NCBI GenBank assembly: GCA_913058215.1
Contig: CAJXQE010000011.1
Coordinates: 1 to 41,679 of the forward strand
From: an uncultured Verrucomicrobiales bacterium
GTDB taxonomy: Bacteria > Verrucomicrobiota > Verrucomicrobiia > Verrucomicrobiales > DEV007
DNA: 41,679 nt
Reading direction: 5' to 3'
In this document: positions 8,443 through 18,060 of the stretch, in pieces
How the letters are laid out: every line of letters starts with the position of its first letter
Numbering within the stretch: the first letter of the stretch is position 1
Translations under genes and position numbers: made by a program
Notes under the pieces: generated by a model
Told to the model about the DNA's origin: nothing
Databases searched by the model: none
Seen by the model: only the letters and a program-made list of their open reading frames with translations

Positions 8443-9588
8443 TTACACTCTCGGTGTAATCCGGGGACGCAGTGTCCAATCGGGCCCACTCTCTTCAGTA
8501 GACTTCCCTTGACGAAAGACATTAATCAAAATTCCTATCGCAAGAAAACTGAACACAAGCGAAGAACCGCCGTAACTGACAAAAGGAAGCGGAAGACCGG
8601 TATTCGGCAAGGTCGAAGTGGTTACCCCAATATTGAGGAATCCCTGAAATCCAATGTAGGAAGCCAGGCCCACAGCAAGCAGCAGACCAAACCGGTCCGG
8701 GGCGTGGAATGCGATGGAAAATCCTGCGATCACAATGAACACAAAACCAAGCACGACACCAATCGTGGCAATCATTCCCATCTCCTCTCCGATCATCGGA
8801 AAAATGAAGTCAGTGTGTGCAAATGGCATATAGAGCATCTTCAGCCTTCCCTCTCCGATACCGCGCCCGGTCATTCCCCCGGATCCAATAGCCATCAATG
8901 AAATCCATTGCTGGAACCCTGCACCAAGCTTGTGTTTTTCCGGGTCTATAAAGGCGAGAATTCGCTCCATTCTGTCAGGCGCATAACTTAGCATCCCAAT
9001 AAAACCGGCAACACCTGTCCCAACAAGGCTCGTCAGAAACTTCCAATCCACACCGGCAACGAAAAGCACAACGAGCGTCGAAACCGTCAACACCGCAGTA
9101 GTTCCGATATCGACCTCGAACAAGACGAGGGCAATGGCGATTCCTGCAATTGACAAAGGAATGATGAACCCTTTAAAGAGGTTCTTACCACTGTCAGGAT
9201 TCCGGGAGAACCAGTGTGCGACCATTACAGCGACTGCGATTTTAGCGAGTTCAGAAGGCTGGAACTGAAGTGGGCCCCAGCCTATCCAACGCTGCTCCCC
9301 GTTTACCTCCATTCCCACTCCGGGGACAAAACAGAGAACCAGGAGTAATACGGTTCCTCCATAAAAGTATCCGGAGACCCTTTTCCAGAACCGATAGTCA
9401 ATGCTCGCAGCACCCCAGCAAACTCCGACGCCCAGCAACAACCATACTCCCTGTTTTTTTGCCTCACGATAGCCGTCCAGGGAATCCGCGTGCGCGCTGA
9501 ATACACAGGTACTCATAAGCATCACAAATCCAATGACAACGAGAAACGAAACTCCCGTAAGAAGGAGGGCAAAACTCTTTTTATGCAT
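8443..9588 (-). CDS. ftsW: Septal peptidoglycan polymerase FtsW (SEDS family)
   Basis: The 381-residue polytopic membrane protein has the SEDS hallmarks GWGPLQFQPSELAKIA, the acidic VLFEVDIGTTAVL segment, a TDFIFPMIGEEMG loop, and the C-terminal NTGLPLPFVSYGGSS. SEDS proteins polymerise lipid II glycan strands with a partner class B PBP, here probably the FtsI encoded upstream. FtsW rather than RodA is chosen because of its place in the dcw cluster with murD, mraY and ftsI. It lies 91 nt downstream of the LysM gene. A 7-bp inverted repeat overlaps its stop codon (8442-8460) without a T-tract. Confidence 0.92.
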   Translation of the reverse strand: MHKKSFALLLTGVSFLVVIGFVMLMSTCVFSAHADSLDGYREAKKQGVWLLLGVGVCWGAASIDYRFWKRVSGYFYGGTVLLLVLCFVPGVGMEVNGEQRWIGWGPLQFQPSELAKIAVAVMVAHWFSRNPDSGKNLFKGFIIPLSIAGIAIALVLFEVDIGTTAVLTVSTLVVLFVAGVDWKFLTSLVGTGVAGFIGMLSYAPDRMERILAFIDPEKHKLGAGFQQWISLMAIGSGGMTGRGIGEGRLKMLYMPFAHTDFIFPMIGEEMGMIATIGVVLGFVFIVIAGFSIAFHAPDRFGLLLAVGLASYIGFQGFLNIGVTTSTLPNTGLPLPFVSYGGSSLVFSFLAIGILINVFRQGKSTEESGPDWTLRPRITPRV

Positions 9589-9679
9589 ACAAAAAACTCA
9601 CTATAGGTTGAGTACGAGACGATCAATCGCCCCGCTCACGAAATACAAATCCGAACAATGGAAACTTTTGAAATCCGGC

Positions 9680-10477
9680 TTACTCAGGAATTTTCAGCGT
9701 TTGACCAATCTGAAGAGACTCAGGCTTATCAATCCCATTGAAGGCCATCAGCTCCTGAAAATTTACACCAAATTTCCGCGAAATCCCCCAGGCTGTATCA
9801 CCTGACTGTACCGTATAGCTTTCCTTCGGTGAAGCAGAAGCAGGAGCCTCGGCAGCCTTCTTCGGCTGAACTGGAGCAACAGCTTGCGATGTAGCAACAG
9901 ACGCCTTCGCTACAGCTGGACTCTTTGGAATATCAAGCCAGCGCCCCGGATACAATTCATTGTCTGAGCGAATATCATTCTCTTTCCGAAGAGCATCCGC
10001 GGTGATTCCCAGACCACGAGCGATTTCGGGAAGGCTATCTCCTGCGAGCACTTTATACTGCCCCTCACCTCCAGCGACTTTCCCGGTCTGACTCACGGCG
10101 GGCTTCGCCACAGAATCTGTAACTGCAGGAGCGGCTATCGCGGCCTGAGACACTGCGGCAACCGCTTGCTCCTGACCGGAAACTTCTACTTCGGTTGATA
10201 CCACTTTGGCTGGAACGGAAGTTTTTGATGCCAATTGCATCGGAGATGATCCAGCAGCCTTATCGATCATTTTGAATGCGAGAATCCCTCCTACTGCGAT
10301 CACGTGAAGGATCAATACGACCATAAAAATGCGGGTCAGCCGTACATCCGGTGTATCAAGATACCAGTCGGCCTCCTCGGTGACATTCGCGGCCAGTTTC
10401 GACTGACTGAATGCTTTCCCCATAATTCCTTTCCGTCCGGTTGGACGGCCCTTTCTGTTTCTTCTTTTATTGCTCAT
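9680..10477 (-). CDS. Membrane-anchored double LysM protein
   Basis: The 265-residue product has a very basic cytoplasmic head (about residues 1-25), one membrane segment at about 50-70 (IFMVVLILHVIAVGGILAF), an Ala/Val/Pro-rich linker, and two LysM domains. The first is at about 140-185 (YKVLAGDSLPEIARGLG) and the second at about 220-265 (YTVQSGDTAWGISRKFG). LysM binds N-acetylglucosamine-containing glycans such as peptidoglycan. Its site between murD and ftsW suggests a division- or wall-linked role, with no catalytic domain of its own. An alternative ATG exists at 10423; the first ATG is kept because the basic head suits an anchored protein. Confidence 0.85.
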   Translation of the reverse strand: MSNKRRNRKGRPTGRKGIMGKAFSQSKLAANVTEEADWYLDTPDVRLTRIFMVVLILHVIAVGGILAFKMIDKAAGSSPMQLASKTSVPAKVVSTEVEVSGQEQAVAAVSQAAIAAPAVTDSVAKPAVSQTGKVAGGEGQYKVLAGDSLPEIARGLGITADALRKENDIRSDNELYPGRWLDIPKSPAVAKASVATSQAVAPVQPKKAAEAPASASPKESYTVQSGDTAWGISRKFGVNFQELMAFNGIDKPESLQIGQTLKIPE

Positions 10478-10478
10478 T

Positions 10479-10529
10479 GCTTAGCTTGGTTAGTTGGTTT
10501 GATTTGCTGGTTTGGTTGGTTGATTGATT
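10479..10529. repeat. Low-complexity GGTT/GATT-rich tract
   Basis: The 64-nt gap between murD and the LysM gene is filled with near-repeats of TTGGTT and TTGATT. On the coding strand it is a run of AACCAA and AATCAA units directly before the LysM start, replacing a recognisable Shine-Dalgarno. It may be an unstructured leader or a slippage-prone tract. Confidence 0.4.
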
Positions 10530-10541
10530 CTGCGAGACGGT

Positions 10542-11864
10542 TCACCTCAGTGCTTGAACAGCAGTTCGGAAAACATCGCCACGCTGCTCGTAGCCGGTAA
10601 ACATATCGAAGCTGGATGTACCCGGTGAAAAGAGGACTGCATCTCCCTGCCGGGCCTTGCCCTTTGCGATCGCGACCGCTTCTTCCAGCGAATCAGCGGA
10701 AGTGCAGGGCACGATTGAATCCCAGGCATCAGAGATCTTGGAAGCGATTTCGCCGATGCATACCACGGCCCTTACGTTCCCTCTAATCAGAGGGGTGACT
10801 TCTGAAAAATCCAGGCCCTTTTCTTTTCCCCCTGCGATCAAAACGACCGGTTGACTCTGTCCGGCGAGCGAACTCTGAATCGCATGAAGATTGGTTGCCT
10901 TGGAATCATTCACATAGACTACCTCATCAATCGTCGCGATCACTTCGCAGCGATGAGGTGGAGGTGTGTAGTTAATGATTGTTTCAACCATATCATCGAA
11001 CTTGATTCCGATGCAGGAAGCCGTGGCCATCGCTGCCATAACATTTTCAGCATTGTGCCGACCGTTCAAACGAGTATCGGAGTAGTCAAGAATCACCGTA
11101 CCTTCAGGACTGATGATCGAACCATCTTCCAGTCGGAAATCAGACTCGGAAGAGTAGGCAGAGAAAGTTACGACATTTCCATTCCCCTGATGTTCTTCCC
11201 CTTCTTTGATCACGCACCAGTCGTCCTCTTTCTGGTTTTCAAAGATACGGAGCTTGGCGTTCCGATAGTCGTCGAGATGCTCGTAACGATCCATGTGATC
11301 CGGAGCGAAATTCATCCAAACGGCAACATCCGCCCGGAATTTTGAAATGGTTTCCAACTGAAAAGAACTCAATTCAAGAGTGTAATAATCGTAGTCGATT
11401 CCGGATAGAACCACCTCTGACAGAGCAAGCCCGTAGTTTCCGCAGGCAACGGTCTTGACGCCGCTGCCATTGAGGATTTGAGCAATCAAGTCGGTGGTAG
11501 TCGTTTTGCCGTTCGTCCCGGTAATCGCAACGACTCCGGCATTCCCAAGACGCCAGGCAAATTCAATTTCACCCTGCAGTTCCGCCCCGGTTGATACGAA
11601 AGCCTTTCCAATGTCCGATTTCTCATCAATCCCTGGACTGATCACTATTAAATCAAGGTTTGCCGGCGGGATCAAAGCATCCTGTCCCGTCGTCAGCACA
11701 ATCCCCTCGTCGAGGAAACGGGAAACGGCGGGAGCCAGGTCTTCAGGCGCACCGCTATCATAGGCGCTAACTTCAGCCCCTCGACTCTTTGCAAGTTTCG
11801 CCGCAGTAAGGCCACTAGTGCCCGCGCCGAGAACAGCAATCTGTTTCCCTTCCAACTCCATCAA
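10542..11864 (-). CDS. murD: UDP-N-acetylmuramoylalanine--D-glutamate ligase
   Basis: MurD adds D-Glu to UDP-MurNAc-L-Ala in the cytosol using ATP. The 440-residue protein shows an N-terminal Rossmann nucleotide site (AVLGAGTSGLTAA), the Mur ligase P-loop AITGTNGKTTTTDLI, the APDHMDRY motif, GRHNAENVMAA, and YVNDSKATN. These are the standard MurD motifs in order. It begins one nucleotide after the mraY stop, indicating translational coupling within the dcw cluster. The stop is followed by the low-complexity tract and then the LysM gene. Confidence 0.96.
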   Translation of the reverse strand: MMELEGKQIAVLGAGTSGLTAAKLAKSRGAEVSAYDSGAPEDLAPAVSRFLDEGIVLTTGQDALIPPANLDLIVISPGIDEKSDIGKAFVSTGAELQGEIEFAWRLGNAGVVAITGTNGKTTTTDLIAQILNGSGVKTVACGNYGLALSEVVLSGIDYDYYTLELSSFQLETISKFRADVAVWMNFAPDHMDRYEHLDDYRNAKLRIFENQKEDDWCVIKEGEEHQGNGNVVTFSAYSSESDFRLEDGSIISPEGTVILDYSDTRLNGRHNAENVMAAMATASCIGIKFDDMVETIINYTPPPHRCEVIATIDEVVYVNDSKATNLHAIQSSLAGQSQPVVLIAGGKEKGLDFSEVTPLIRGNVRAVVCIGEIASKISDAWDSIVPCTSADSLEEAVAIAKGKARQGDAVLFSPGTSSFDMFTGYEQRGDVFRTAVQALR

Positions 11865-11865
11865 T

Positions 11866-12966
11866 TTATCGCAGTTTCAAGGTCATCAATCCGATCATCG
11901 CGAAGATAATTGAGACGATCCAGAAACGGTTTATCACTTTACTTTCCGCCCACCCCATCAACTCAAAGTGATGGTGAATGGGTGACATTTTGAAAATTCG
12001 TTTTCCTGTGAGCTTAAAACTGGCGACCTGAAGGATTACCGACATCGCTTCGATCACGAACACGCCACCAACAATGATCAGTGTGATTTCCTGCTTGCTG
12101 CAGATCGCGACCATTCCAATCATCCCGCCAATGGCAAGAGATCCGGTATCTCCCATAAAGACTTTGGCAGGATGGCAATTAAACCAAAGAAACCCGAGGC
12201 CGGCGCCTACCAGAGCTGTACAAAAAATAGATACCTCACCTGCATACGGATGATGTGGAACAAGCAGGTATCCGGATGCCAGTTGATTACCTGCCACATA
12301 ACAGAAGAGAGCGTAGGTAACCGTCGTCGTAACAGTACAACCCGCTGCCAATCCGTCCAACCCATCAGTCAGATTCACCGCATTGGAACACCCGACAATC
12401 ACCATCGGTAGGAAGAGATAGGCAAACCATCCCATATCCTTGAGAATCGGCTCTTTGAAAAGCGGAATAAAAAGCTGCCCAATATACTCCGAAGTATCTG
12501 GACGATGAAGCAGATAGGACACCGCAATGAAAGCCACCACAAACTGAAAGACCAGTTTGAACCGACTGCTCACACCCGCCGAGCTCTTCTTGGTAACTTT
12601 TTGATAGTCATCAATAAATCCCAGCAATCCGGTTGCAATCGTCACGAAGATCATGACCCAGATAAACGGGTTCGTCATGCGAGCCCAAAGCACAACCGAA
12701 ACAAGAACCGTGCCGACGATCAAGATGCCTCCCATCGTAGGCGTCCCAACTTTCCCTCCGTGAAGCTCAGCCAACTTGTGCACTTCTTCGGCGGTCCGAA
12801 TCGGTTGCCCCAACTTCAATGAAGTCAGCTTAAGAATCACCTTGTTACCGAGGAGCAAACTTAAAAGAAAGGCAGTCAAGCAGGCTCCGGCGGCACGAAA
12901 GGTTTGATACTGAAACACATTCAGTGCGTCCAGGTATTCAGTTAGATCTTTGAGGTAGTAAAGCAT
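11866..12966 (-). CDS. mraY: Phospho-N-acetylmuramoyl-pentapeptide transferase
   Basis: MraY transfers phospho-MurNAc-pentapeptide to undecaprenyl phosphate, making lipid I at the inner membrane. The 366-residue polytopic protein has the family residues: GKVGTPTMGG, the FIDDYQKV aspartates, NLTDGLDGLAAG, FMGDTGSLA, and the C-terminal SPIHHHFELMGW. Length is close to the usual 360. It lies between murF (13 nt gap) and murD (1 nt gap). Confidence 0.97.
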   Translation of the reverse strand: MLYYLKDLTEYLDALNVFQYQTFRAAGACLTAFLLSLLLGNKVILKLTSLKLGQPIRTAEEVHKLAELHGGKVGTPTMGGILIVGTVLVSVVLWARMTNPFIWVMIFVTIATGLLGFIDDYQKVTKKSSAGVSSRFKLVFQFVVAFIAVSYLLHRPDTSEYIGQLFIPLFKEPILKDMGWFAYLFLPMVIVGCSNAVNLTDGLDGLAAGCTVTTTVTYALFCYVAGNQLASGYLLVPHHPYAGEVSIFCTALVGAGLGFLWFNCHPAKVFMGDTGSLAIGGMIGMVAICSKQEITLIIVGGVFVIEAMSVILQVASFKLTGKRIFKMSPIHHHFELMGWAESKVINRFWIVSIIFAMIGLMTLKLR

Positions 12967-12979
12967 TTGGGGTGGAGGA

Positions 12980-14347
12980 TTAGTCGAGTGAGTCTAGAAC
13001 AGTTTCCATTTTTGCCGACCGGCTCCCCTTCAGGAGAATCAGGTCTTTTTCGTCGGCTTGTTCACGAATAAAGTGTCCCGCTTCCTCGTGAGTGGAAAAG
13101 TGATGATGAGGTATTGAATCGGCAGCGCCGTCATTAATGAGCGAAGCAGTATCCCCTACTGTGATTAGCAGATCGACTGACTCATCCTTCAGATCCGCTC
13201 CCAGCGCTTTGTGGGCACTTTCTTCATGCTCACCCAATTCCCCCATTTTTCCGAGGACTGCAATTCTTCTACCCTCTAGATTAAATTCCTTCATCGAGCG
13301 CAAAGCCGCCCGCATTGAATCAGGGTTCGCGTTGTAGGTATCATCGAGAATTTGGAACCCTCCAATGGACTTGCTTTGAAGTCTTCCACCGGTCAAAACA
13401 ACTGCAGCGAGCGCATCTGCAATATCCGAAATCTGAATTCCGGATTTCCACGCGACCGCTGCGGCCAGCAGTGCGTTCATTACCATGTGACGACCACTTA
13501 CTGACAAAGTTACCGAAGCGGATTCCCCTCCGGGAATGGAGAGATCAAAAGTAGTATTCCCCTCACCGCCGGTCACGAGGTTCGAAGCGGATATATCACC
13601 CGAGTCAATTCCCACAGAAATCATCTCGCACGCAATCCTCTTCTTAACGAATTCAAAATAGTCATCCGCAACCGGCATAAAGCAGACGCCTTCCGGGGAC
13701 AAAGCCATGGCAAGCTCAGCCTTCTCCTCAGCGATCGCATCCCGGGTCTTCATATGCTCAATGTGAGCGGTTCCTACATTCGTAATCACAGCGAAATCAG
13801 GGCGGGCTATCTCAGCAAGCACTTCAATCTCACCCGGATGATTCATCCCCATTTCCCAGACGCCGATCTGATGGAAATCGTTAGTGTCGAGTATCGTCAA
13901 AGGAAGTCCGATATGATTGTTGAGATTCCCTTTCGTCGCATTCACGGGACCCGCAGAAGCAAAAACGCCACCAAGGAAATCCTTCGTAGAAGTCTTGCCG
14001 TTACTTCCCGTTACGCCAATAACGCGAAGTTCTTTCAGGCTGCGCCGATATCCGGCCGCAATCATCTGCAGCGCAACCAGAGTGTCGCGAACATGAATGA
14101 CAGCCCCATCAAACGATTCCGTTTCCGCATTGAGTGATTGCACAACCAGCCCCGAACATTTCGCGTCGATCGCCTTCTCAAGCAGATCGTGTGCATCAAA
14201 ATTCTCACCTTTCAAGGCAAGGAAGAGATCTCCCTCCCTGAGTTTTCTCGAGTCGGTGGAAAGAACTGTAACGGTCTCCGAAGGACTACCCTGCAATAGA
14301 ACTCCGCCGCACCAGTCTGCTATCGCTGCTAATGTGATCGAGTTCAT
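12980..14347 (-). CDS. murF: UDP-N-acetylmuramoyl-tripeptide--D-alanyl-D-alanine ligase
   Basis: MurF adds D-Ala-D-Ala to the UDP-MurNAc tripeptide. The P-loop VIGVTGSNGKTSTKDFL, the MGMNHPGEIEVL motif specific to MurF, and DDTYNANPDSM are visible. I chose ATG 14347 rather than the longer frame from 14377. The shorter start lies 2 nt after the murE stop and is preceded by GAGGGA at a suitable distance, while the longer one overlaps murE and adds residues without family similarity. Product 455 residues, normal for MurF. Cytosolic. Confidence 0.94.
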   Translation of the reverse strand: MNSITLAAIADWCGGVLLQGSPSETVTVLSTDSRKLREGDLFLALKGENFDAHDLLEKAIDAKCSGLVVQSLNAETESFDGAVIHVRDTLVALQMIAAGYRRSLKELRVIGVTGSNGKTSTKDFLGGVFASAGPVNATKGNLNNHIGLPLTILDTNDFHQIGVWEMGMNHPGEIEVLAEIARPDFAVITNVGTAHIEHMKTRDAIAEEKAELAMALSPEGVCFMPVADDYFEFVKKRIACEMISVGIDSGDISASNLVTGGEGNTTFDLSIPGGESASVTLSVSGRHMVMNALLAAAVAWKSGIQISDIADALAAVVLTGGRLQSKSIGGFQILDDTYNANPDSMRAALRSMKEFNLEGRRIAVLGKMGELGEHEESAHKALGADLKDESVDLLITVGDTASLINDGAADSIPHHHFSTHEEAGHFIREQADEKDLILLKGSRSAKMETVLDSLD

Positions 14348-14349
14348 AT

Positions 14350-15828
14350 TTATCCCTCGGCACGGGCGGCGATACAATTCCTGGCAGTCTGACGATCATC
14401 AAATTCGTGACGCACTCCATCAATTTCCTGGTAGGCCTCATGCCCCTTCCCGGCGATCAGAACAATATCCCGTTCCTCTGCCATGTTGATTGCCCTTTCA
14501 ATGGCATCCCGGCGGTCAGCAATCACTTCATATCGATCTGACTGAAGCCCCGCCTCAGCATCTCTCAGAATCCTCTCAGGGTCTTCGGTGCGCGGATTAT
14601 CTGAGGTCAAAATCGAAAAATCACTCCCTTCCTCAGCAGCGGCACCCATTTTAGGACGCTTCACTTTGTCGCGATCTCCTCCACATCCGAATACGGTGAT
14701 GATCCGTTGAGGTTCCAGCTCTTTCAGAGTTTTCAGGACATTCACCAAGGCATCAGGAGTATGTGCATAGTCGACATAAACACGGTAATTCATCTGACGA
14801 CCGGCAACGAGTTCCAATCGGCCCGGAACCTGCGGGCATTCTGCGATATTTTTAATCGCTTCACGCAGATTCAAGCCGATACCGTCAGCGGCAGCCAGCG
14901 CAGCCAGAACATTATAGACATTGAACAATCCAATAAGAGGAACCGTCACCAAAAATTGACGGTCTTTATAGCTCAGAGAAAAGGTCGTGCCATTAAATCC
15001 ATACTTAATATTCGACGCCTGGAGGTCATTGCCGGAAGTCTGACCAAAAGTAACCACATCCAAGCTTCCAATCCCCATCTTCAGAAGACGATCGCACCAT
15101 CTGTCGTCACCATTAATTACGGCTAGCCCCTTCTTCACCGTATTGTTCTGCATCTGAGCGAAAAGCAATTTCTTCGATTCGAAGTACCGCTCCATCGTTC
15201 CATGGTAATCGAGATGATCCTGACTCAAGTTGGTAAACACACCGACATCAAACTCCACCCCGGTTACACGGTGCTGAGCCAGGCCGTGAGAGGAAACCTC
15301 CATCACCGCAGCCCGACAATCTTCGTCGCGCATTTCCCGAAGCATCGCCTGGAGATCAGGCGCTTCCGGTGTCGTGTGCGGAGCATCCACCACCCGGTCC
15401 GCAATCAGATACTGGATCGTCCCCAGTAAGCCCGCTCTACGTAAAGTCGCCTGCATCAAATGATGCACCAGAAATGCGGTAGTCGTCTTACCATTCGTCC
15501 CGGTTATTCCAACGACCGGCATCTCGAGCGATGGATTTCCGTAAAAATTTGCCGAGATCTGCCCCATCGCCTCGCGGGAATCCTTTACTTGAATCCAAGT
15601 CGCGGAAGTCGTTGCTGGAAACGAGCGTTCCGCAATCACCGCCACCGCACCATTCTCCAGAGCTGGACCGATGAACGAATGCCCATCGGCGTCCACGCCT
15701 TTCAGCGCAAAGAACAATCCTGCCCCTTCAACATTTCTGGAATCGAGGCACAAAGATTCAACCTCGATATCAAGTGAACCAGTTACCGCTTTTACAGGAA
15801 TCTTTTCAATGATCTGCTCTAACTTCAT
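14350..15828 (-). CDS. murE: UDP-MurNAc-L-Ala-D-Glu--meso-diaminopimelate ligase
   Basis: MurE adds the third residue to the peptidoglycan stem. The 492-residue protein has the P-loop GTNGKTT at residues 110-116, the MEVSSHGL and NLSQDHLDYHG motifs, and VDYAHTPDAL. Substrate choice is visible: DNPR at 410-413 is the motif associated with meso-diaminopimelate ligases, while lysine-adding enzymes differ there. This predicts a Gram-negative type (A1gamma) cell wall. It starts 3 nt after the ftsI stop and ends 2 nt before murF, so translation is likely coupled. Confidence 0.96.
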   Translation of the reverse strand: MKLEQIIEKIPVKAVTGSLDIEVESLCLDSRNVEGAGLFFALKGVDADGHSFIGPALENGAVAVIAERSFPATTSATWIQVKDSREAMGQISANFYGNPSLEMPVVGITGTNGKTTTAFLVHHLMQATLRRAGLLGTIQYLIADRVVDAPHTTPEAPDLQAMLREMRDEDCRAAVMEVSSHGLAQHRVTGVEFDVGVFTNLSQDHLDYHGTMERYFESKKLLFAQMQNNTVKKGLAVINGDDRWCDRLLKMGIGSLDVVTFGQTSGNDLQASNIKYGFNGTTFSLSYKDRQFLVTVPLIGLFNVYNVLAALAAADGIGLNLREAIKNIAECPQVPGRLELVAGRQMNYRVYVDYAHTPDALVNVLKTLKELEPQRIITVFGCGGDRDKVKRPKMGAAAEEGSDFSILTSDNPRTEDPERILRDAEAGLQSDRYEVIADRRDAIERAINMAEERDIVLIAGKGHEAYQEIDGVRHEFDDRQTARNCIAARAEG

Positions 15829-15831
15829 ATA

Positions 15832-17688
15832 CTATTCCCCGGGCGGCACTTGTGAAAGCTCCACACCCTCCTTCTCGTTCAATGCTTCAATTTCCTCAGG
15901 GGCATCCGGTGTGATCCCCATCAGTTTAATGGCCTTTTCAGCCATCTTCTTAAACACCGGTGCGGCAACGGTACCGCCATATAGATTGATCCCTTCAGCC
16001 TTAGGCTCATCGATCACCACAAGGCCAAGAATTTTCGGATCATCCGCCGGAAAGAACCCAAGAAAGGACACGATGTACTTCCCTTCGACATATCCAACAT
16101 TTTCGATGTGCTTACGTGCCGTTCCCGTTTTTCCGGCAATGGTATATCCGGGAATCGCAGCCCTGGTTCCCGTTCCGCCCTCTTTTAAAACACGGACCAT
16201 GCAACGCTTCACATGGTTAGCTGCCGATGCACTCACCACTCGAAGCCCCTCAGCCTTCTCAGGCTTTACGGGCCCCTTATCGTAGTGATCCTTCACCCCT
16301 TTCAAAATGGTCGCTCCATTATAGCGCCCACCATTCGCGATCACACATCCGGCAGCAGCCACCTGAAGAGGAGTAACAGCCACCTCATATCCCATGGCCA
16401 TACTCGAAAACGAAACCGGCGTCCATTTTTTCACCGGATATACACGACCCGATGATTCAGTAGTAAGTTCAATTCCGGTTTTCCGGCCAAATCCAAACTG
16501 ATTCATATAGTAATGAAAAATATGCTCATTCAAAGGCCGGGCGACCATGTAAGCGCCAATATTTGAAGACTTCGCGAAAGCCATCTCAGCAGTAAGGACC
16601 CCATAGTCATGGTGGTCTTTCATCGTAAACCCTTCGAGTGAGTAGTTCCCCATATGGCAGTCAACCGGCATAGAAGGCGTTGCTAAATTTCGATCAAACG
16701 CTCCCGCATAAGCTACAATCTTGAATGTAGAGCCGGGCTGATAGAGATCCGTGATTGCAATATTGCGCCGGGTCCCCTTCCTGGTTTCGAGATCGAAATG
16801 GGGGCGACTACCCATAGCCAAGACCTCGCCAGTTGATGGATCCATCCAAACTGAAGAAACCTTCACTGGATTGTATTCCTCCACCACTTCATCCAGAACA
16901 ACCTCAAGGGCGGACTGCAAGCCCATATCAACCGTAAGGTATACATCCTTACCCGCGACAGGCTCAACGTGGCGCCCACGGTATGCGTGAATCTCGCGGC
17001 GGCTCCGATCCCTTTCCACATAGCGATGACCATCAACACCCTTCATCTCCGCATCAAAGACCCTCTCCACTCCTTCGAGCCCGTTACCATCTCCACCGAC
17101 ATACCCGATGACTTGCGTCAGCGATCTCGGACTTGGATAGTAGCGCCTTTGATCCTTTCGGAGATAGAGACCTCGCAGCGATTTCTCATCGATTAAATCT
17201 GCCAACTCATTGGCAAAATCATCTTCCAGATCACGGGCCAGGACGATCTCACCACGCTCTTTATCTTTTAACTTTTTCCCGAGCGTATGACTGGGGATCC
17301 GAAGAGGAGCAGACATGCATTCAACCACGTATTCCCGATACCGGCTTCGCACCTCTTCAGGCAAATACTTCTTCTTAACCGCAATCGCACTCACCCCCTC
17401 TTTTTTGGAGAGCCCAATACAGCTTAAGCCAAGATCACGAAGGTGATGGCAATCAACCACTAGCGAATACACAGTTTGATTTCGGGCCAACAATTCACCA
17501 TTGCGGTCATAGATCCTACCACGGCTTGCCGTGAGCTTCATCTTGCCCTCATAGTGGGCACGGGCCTGGCGATCCAGCGAAGCGCCCTGCTTCAACTCAA
17601 GCCACACAAGCCGGCCACTCAACACGCAAAGAAGCATGACCATTCCGGCACATGCTACAATCAATCTGGACTTTAATCTTGAATCCAA
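15832..17688 (-). CDS. ftsI: Septal penicillin-binding protein (class B PBP, FtsI/PBP3)
   Basis: This is a single-pass membrane transpeptidase of 618 residues that cross-links septal peptidoglycan. The anchor is at about residues 9-28, followed by the PBP dimer domain (SRGRIYDRNGELLARN at about 55-70). The transpeptidase motifs are S320-T-F-K323 (SxxK), S374-S-N376 (SxN) and K520-T-G522 (KTG). No PASTA domain is present. It is the likely partner of the FtsW encoded further downstream. It is 18 nt after the FtsL-like gene. The C-terminal 40 residues are acidic. Confidence 0.94.
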   Translation of the reverse strand: MDSRLKSRLIVACAGMVMLLCVLSGRLVWLELKQGASLDRQARAHYEGKMKLTASRGRIYDRNGELLARNQTVYSLVVDCHHLRDLGLSCIGLSKKEGVSAIAVKKKYLPEEVRSRYREYVVECMSAPLRIPSHTLGKKLKDKERGEIVLARDLEDDFANELADLIDEKSLRGLYLRKDQRRYYPSPRSLTQVIGYVGGDGNGLEGVERVFDAEMKGVDGHRYVERDRSRREIHAYRGRHVEPVAGKDVYLTVDMGLQSALEVVLDEVVEEYNPVKVSSVWMDPSTGEVLAMGSRPHFDLETRKGTRRNIAITDLYQPGSTFKIVAYAGAFDRNLATPSMPVDCHMGNYSLEGFTMKDHHDYGVLTAEMAFAKSSNIGAYMVARPLNEHIFHYYMNQFGFGRKTGIELTTESSGRVYPVKKWTPVSFSSMAMGYEVAVTPLQVAAAGCVIANGGRYNGATILKGVKDHYDKGPVKPEKAEGLRVVSASAANHVKRCMVRVLKEGGTGTRAAIPGYTIAGKTGTARKHIENVGYVEGKYIVSFLGFFPADDPKILGLVVIDEPKAEGINLYGGTVAAPVFKKMAEKAIKLMGITPDAPEEIEALNEKEGVELSQVPPGE

Positions 17689-17706
17689 GCTTCTGGTTTT
17701 CCTCGA

Positions 17707-18048
17707 TTAAAATACTCCCACTACAGGACGTGAGAATTCGTCGTTCGGATCAATCTGAATCACCCTCGAGGCATCCACCTCGGCAAGATCACTCCCAACC
17801 CATCGAAGCCTGCGCCCCAATTCATTGCGATCCCTGACCCCTGCGATCCGCAACTCCCACATTTCAACTTCCCGAACATGGTCCTCGATCTGCTTTTCCA
17901 TCGCGGAAATCTGATGCCCTTTCATCACGTGCTGATTCCGCATCCAAACAAATGAGCCCCCAATCCCCCCGAGCATCAGCCCGACGAAAAGAAGACGGAA
18001 AATCATCATGAACCGAACCCGACTTTTGTACCTATTCCTCTTTTCCAT
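17707..18048 (-). CDS. FtsL-like small bitopic division protein
   Basis: The 113-residue product has a basic cytoplasmic head (MEKRNRYKSRVRF), one membrane segment at about 14-33, and a following stretch with heptad-like spacing (residues 38-75) suggesting a coiled coil. Sequence similarity to FtsL is not evident, as is usual for this fast-evolving protein. The call rests on its topology and its place between rsmH and ftsI, where ftsL is normally found. Its expected role is to bridge FtsI/FtsW to other divisome proteins. Confidence 0.7.
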   Translation of the reverse strand: MEKRNRYKSRVRFMMIFRLLFVGLMLGGIGGSFVWMRNQHVMKGHQISAMEKQIEDHVREVEMWELRIAGVRDRNELGRRLRWVGSDLAEVDASRVIQIDPNDEFSRPVVGVF

Positions 18049-18060
18049 AACTCTTATCTT

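Noticed and set aside
8442-8460. Inverted repeat ATTACAC/GTGTAAT over the ftsW stop as a terminator
   Set aside because: No T-tract follows in the direction of transcription, and the next gene lies 59 nt downstream in the same direction.
8194-8901. 235-residue plus-strand frame
   Set aside because: Antisense to the lactonase and FtsW genes, rich in Arg, Ser and His as expected for a shadow frame.
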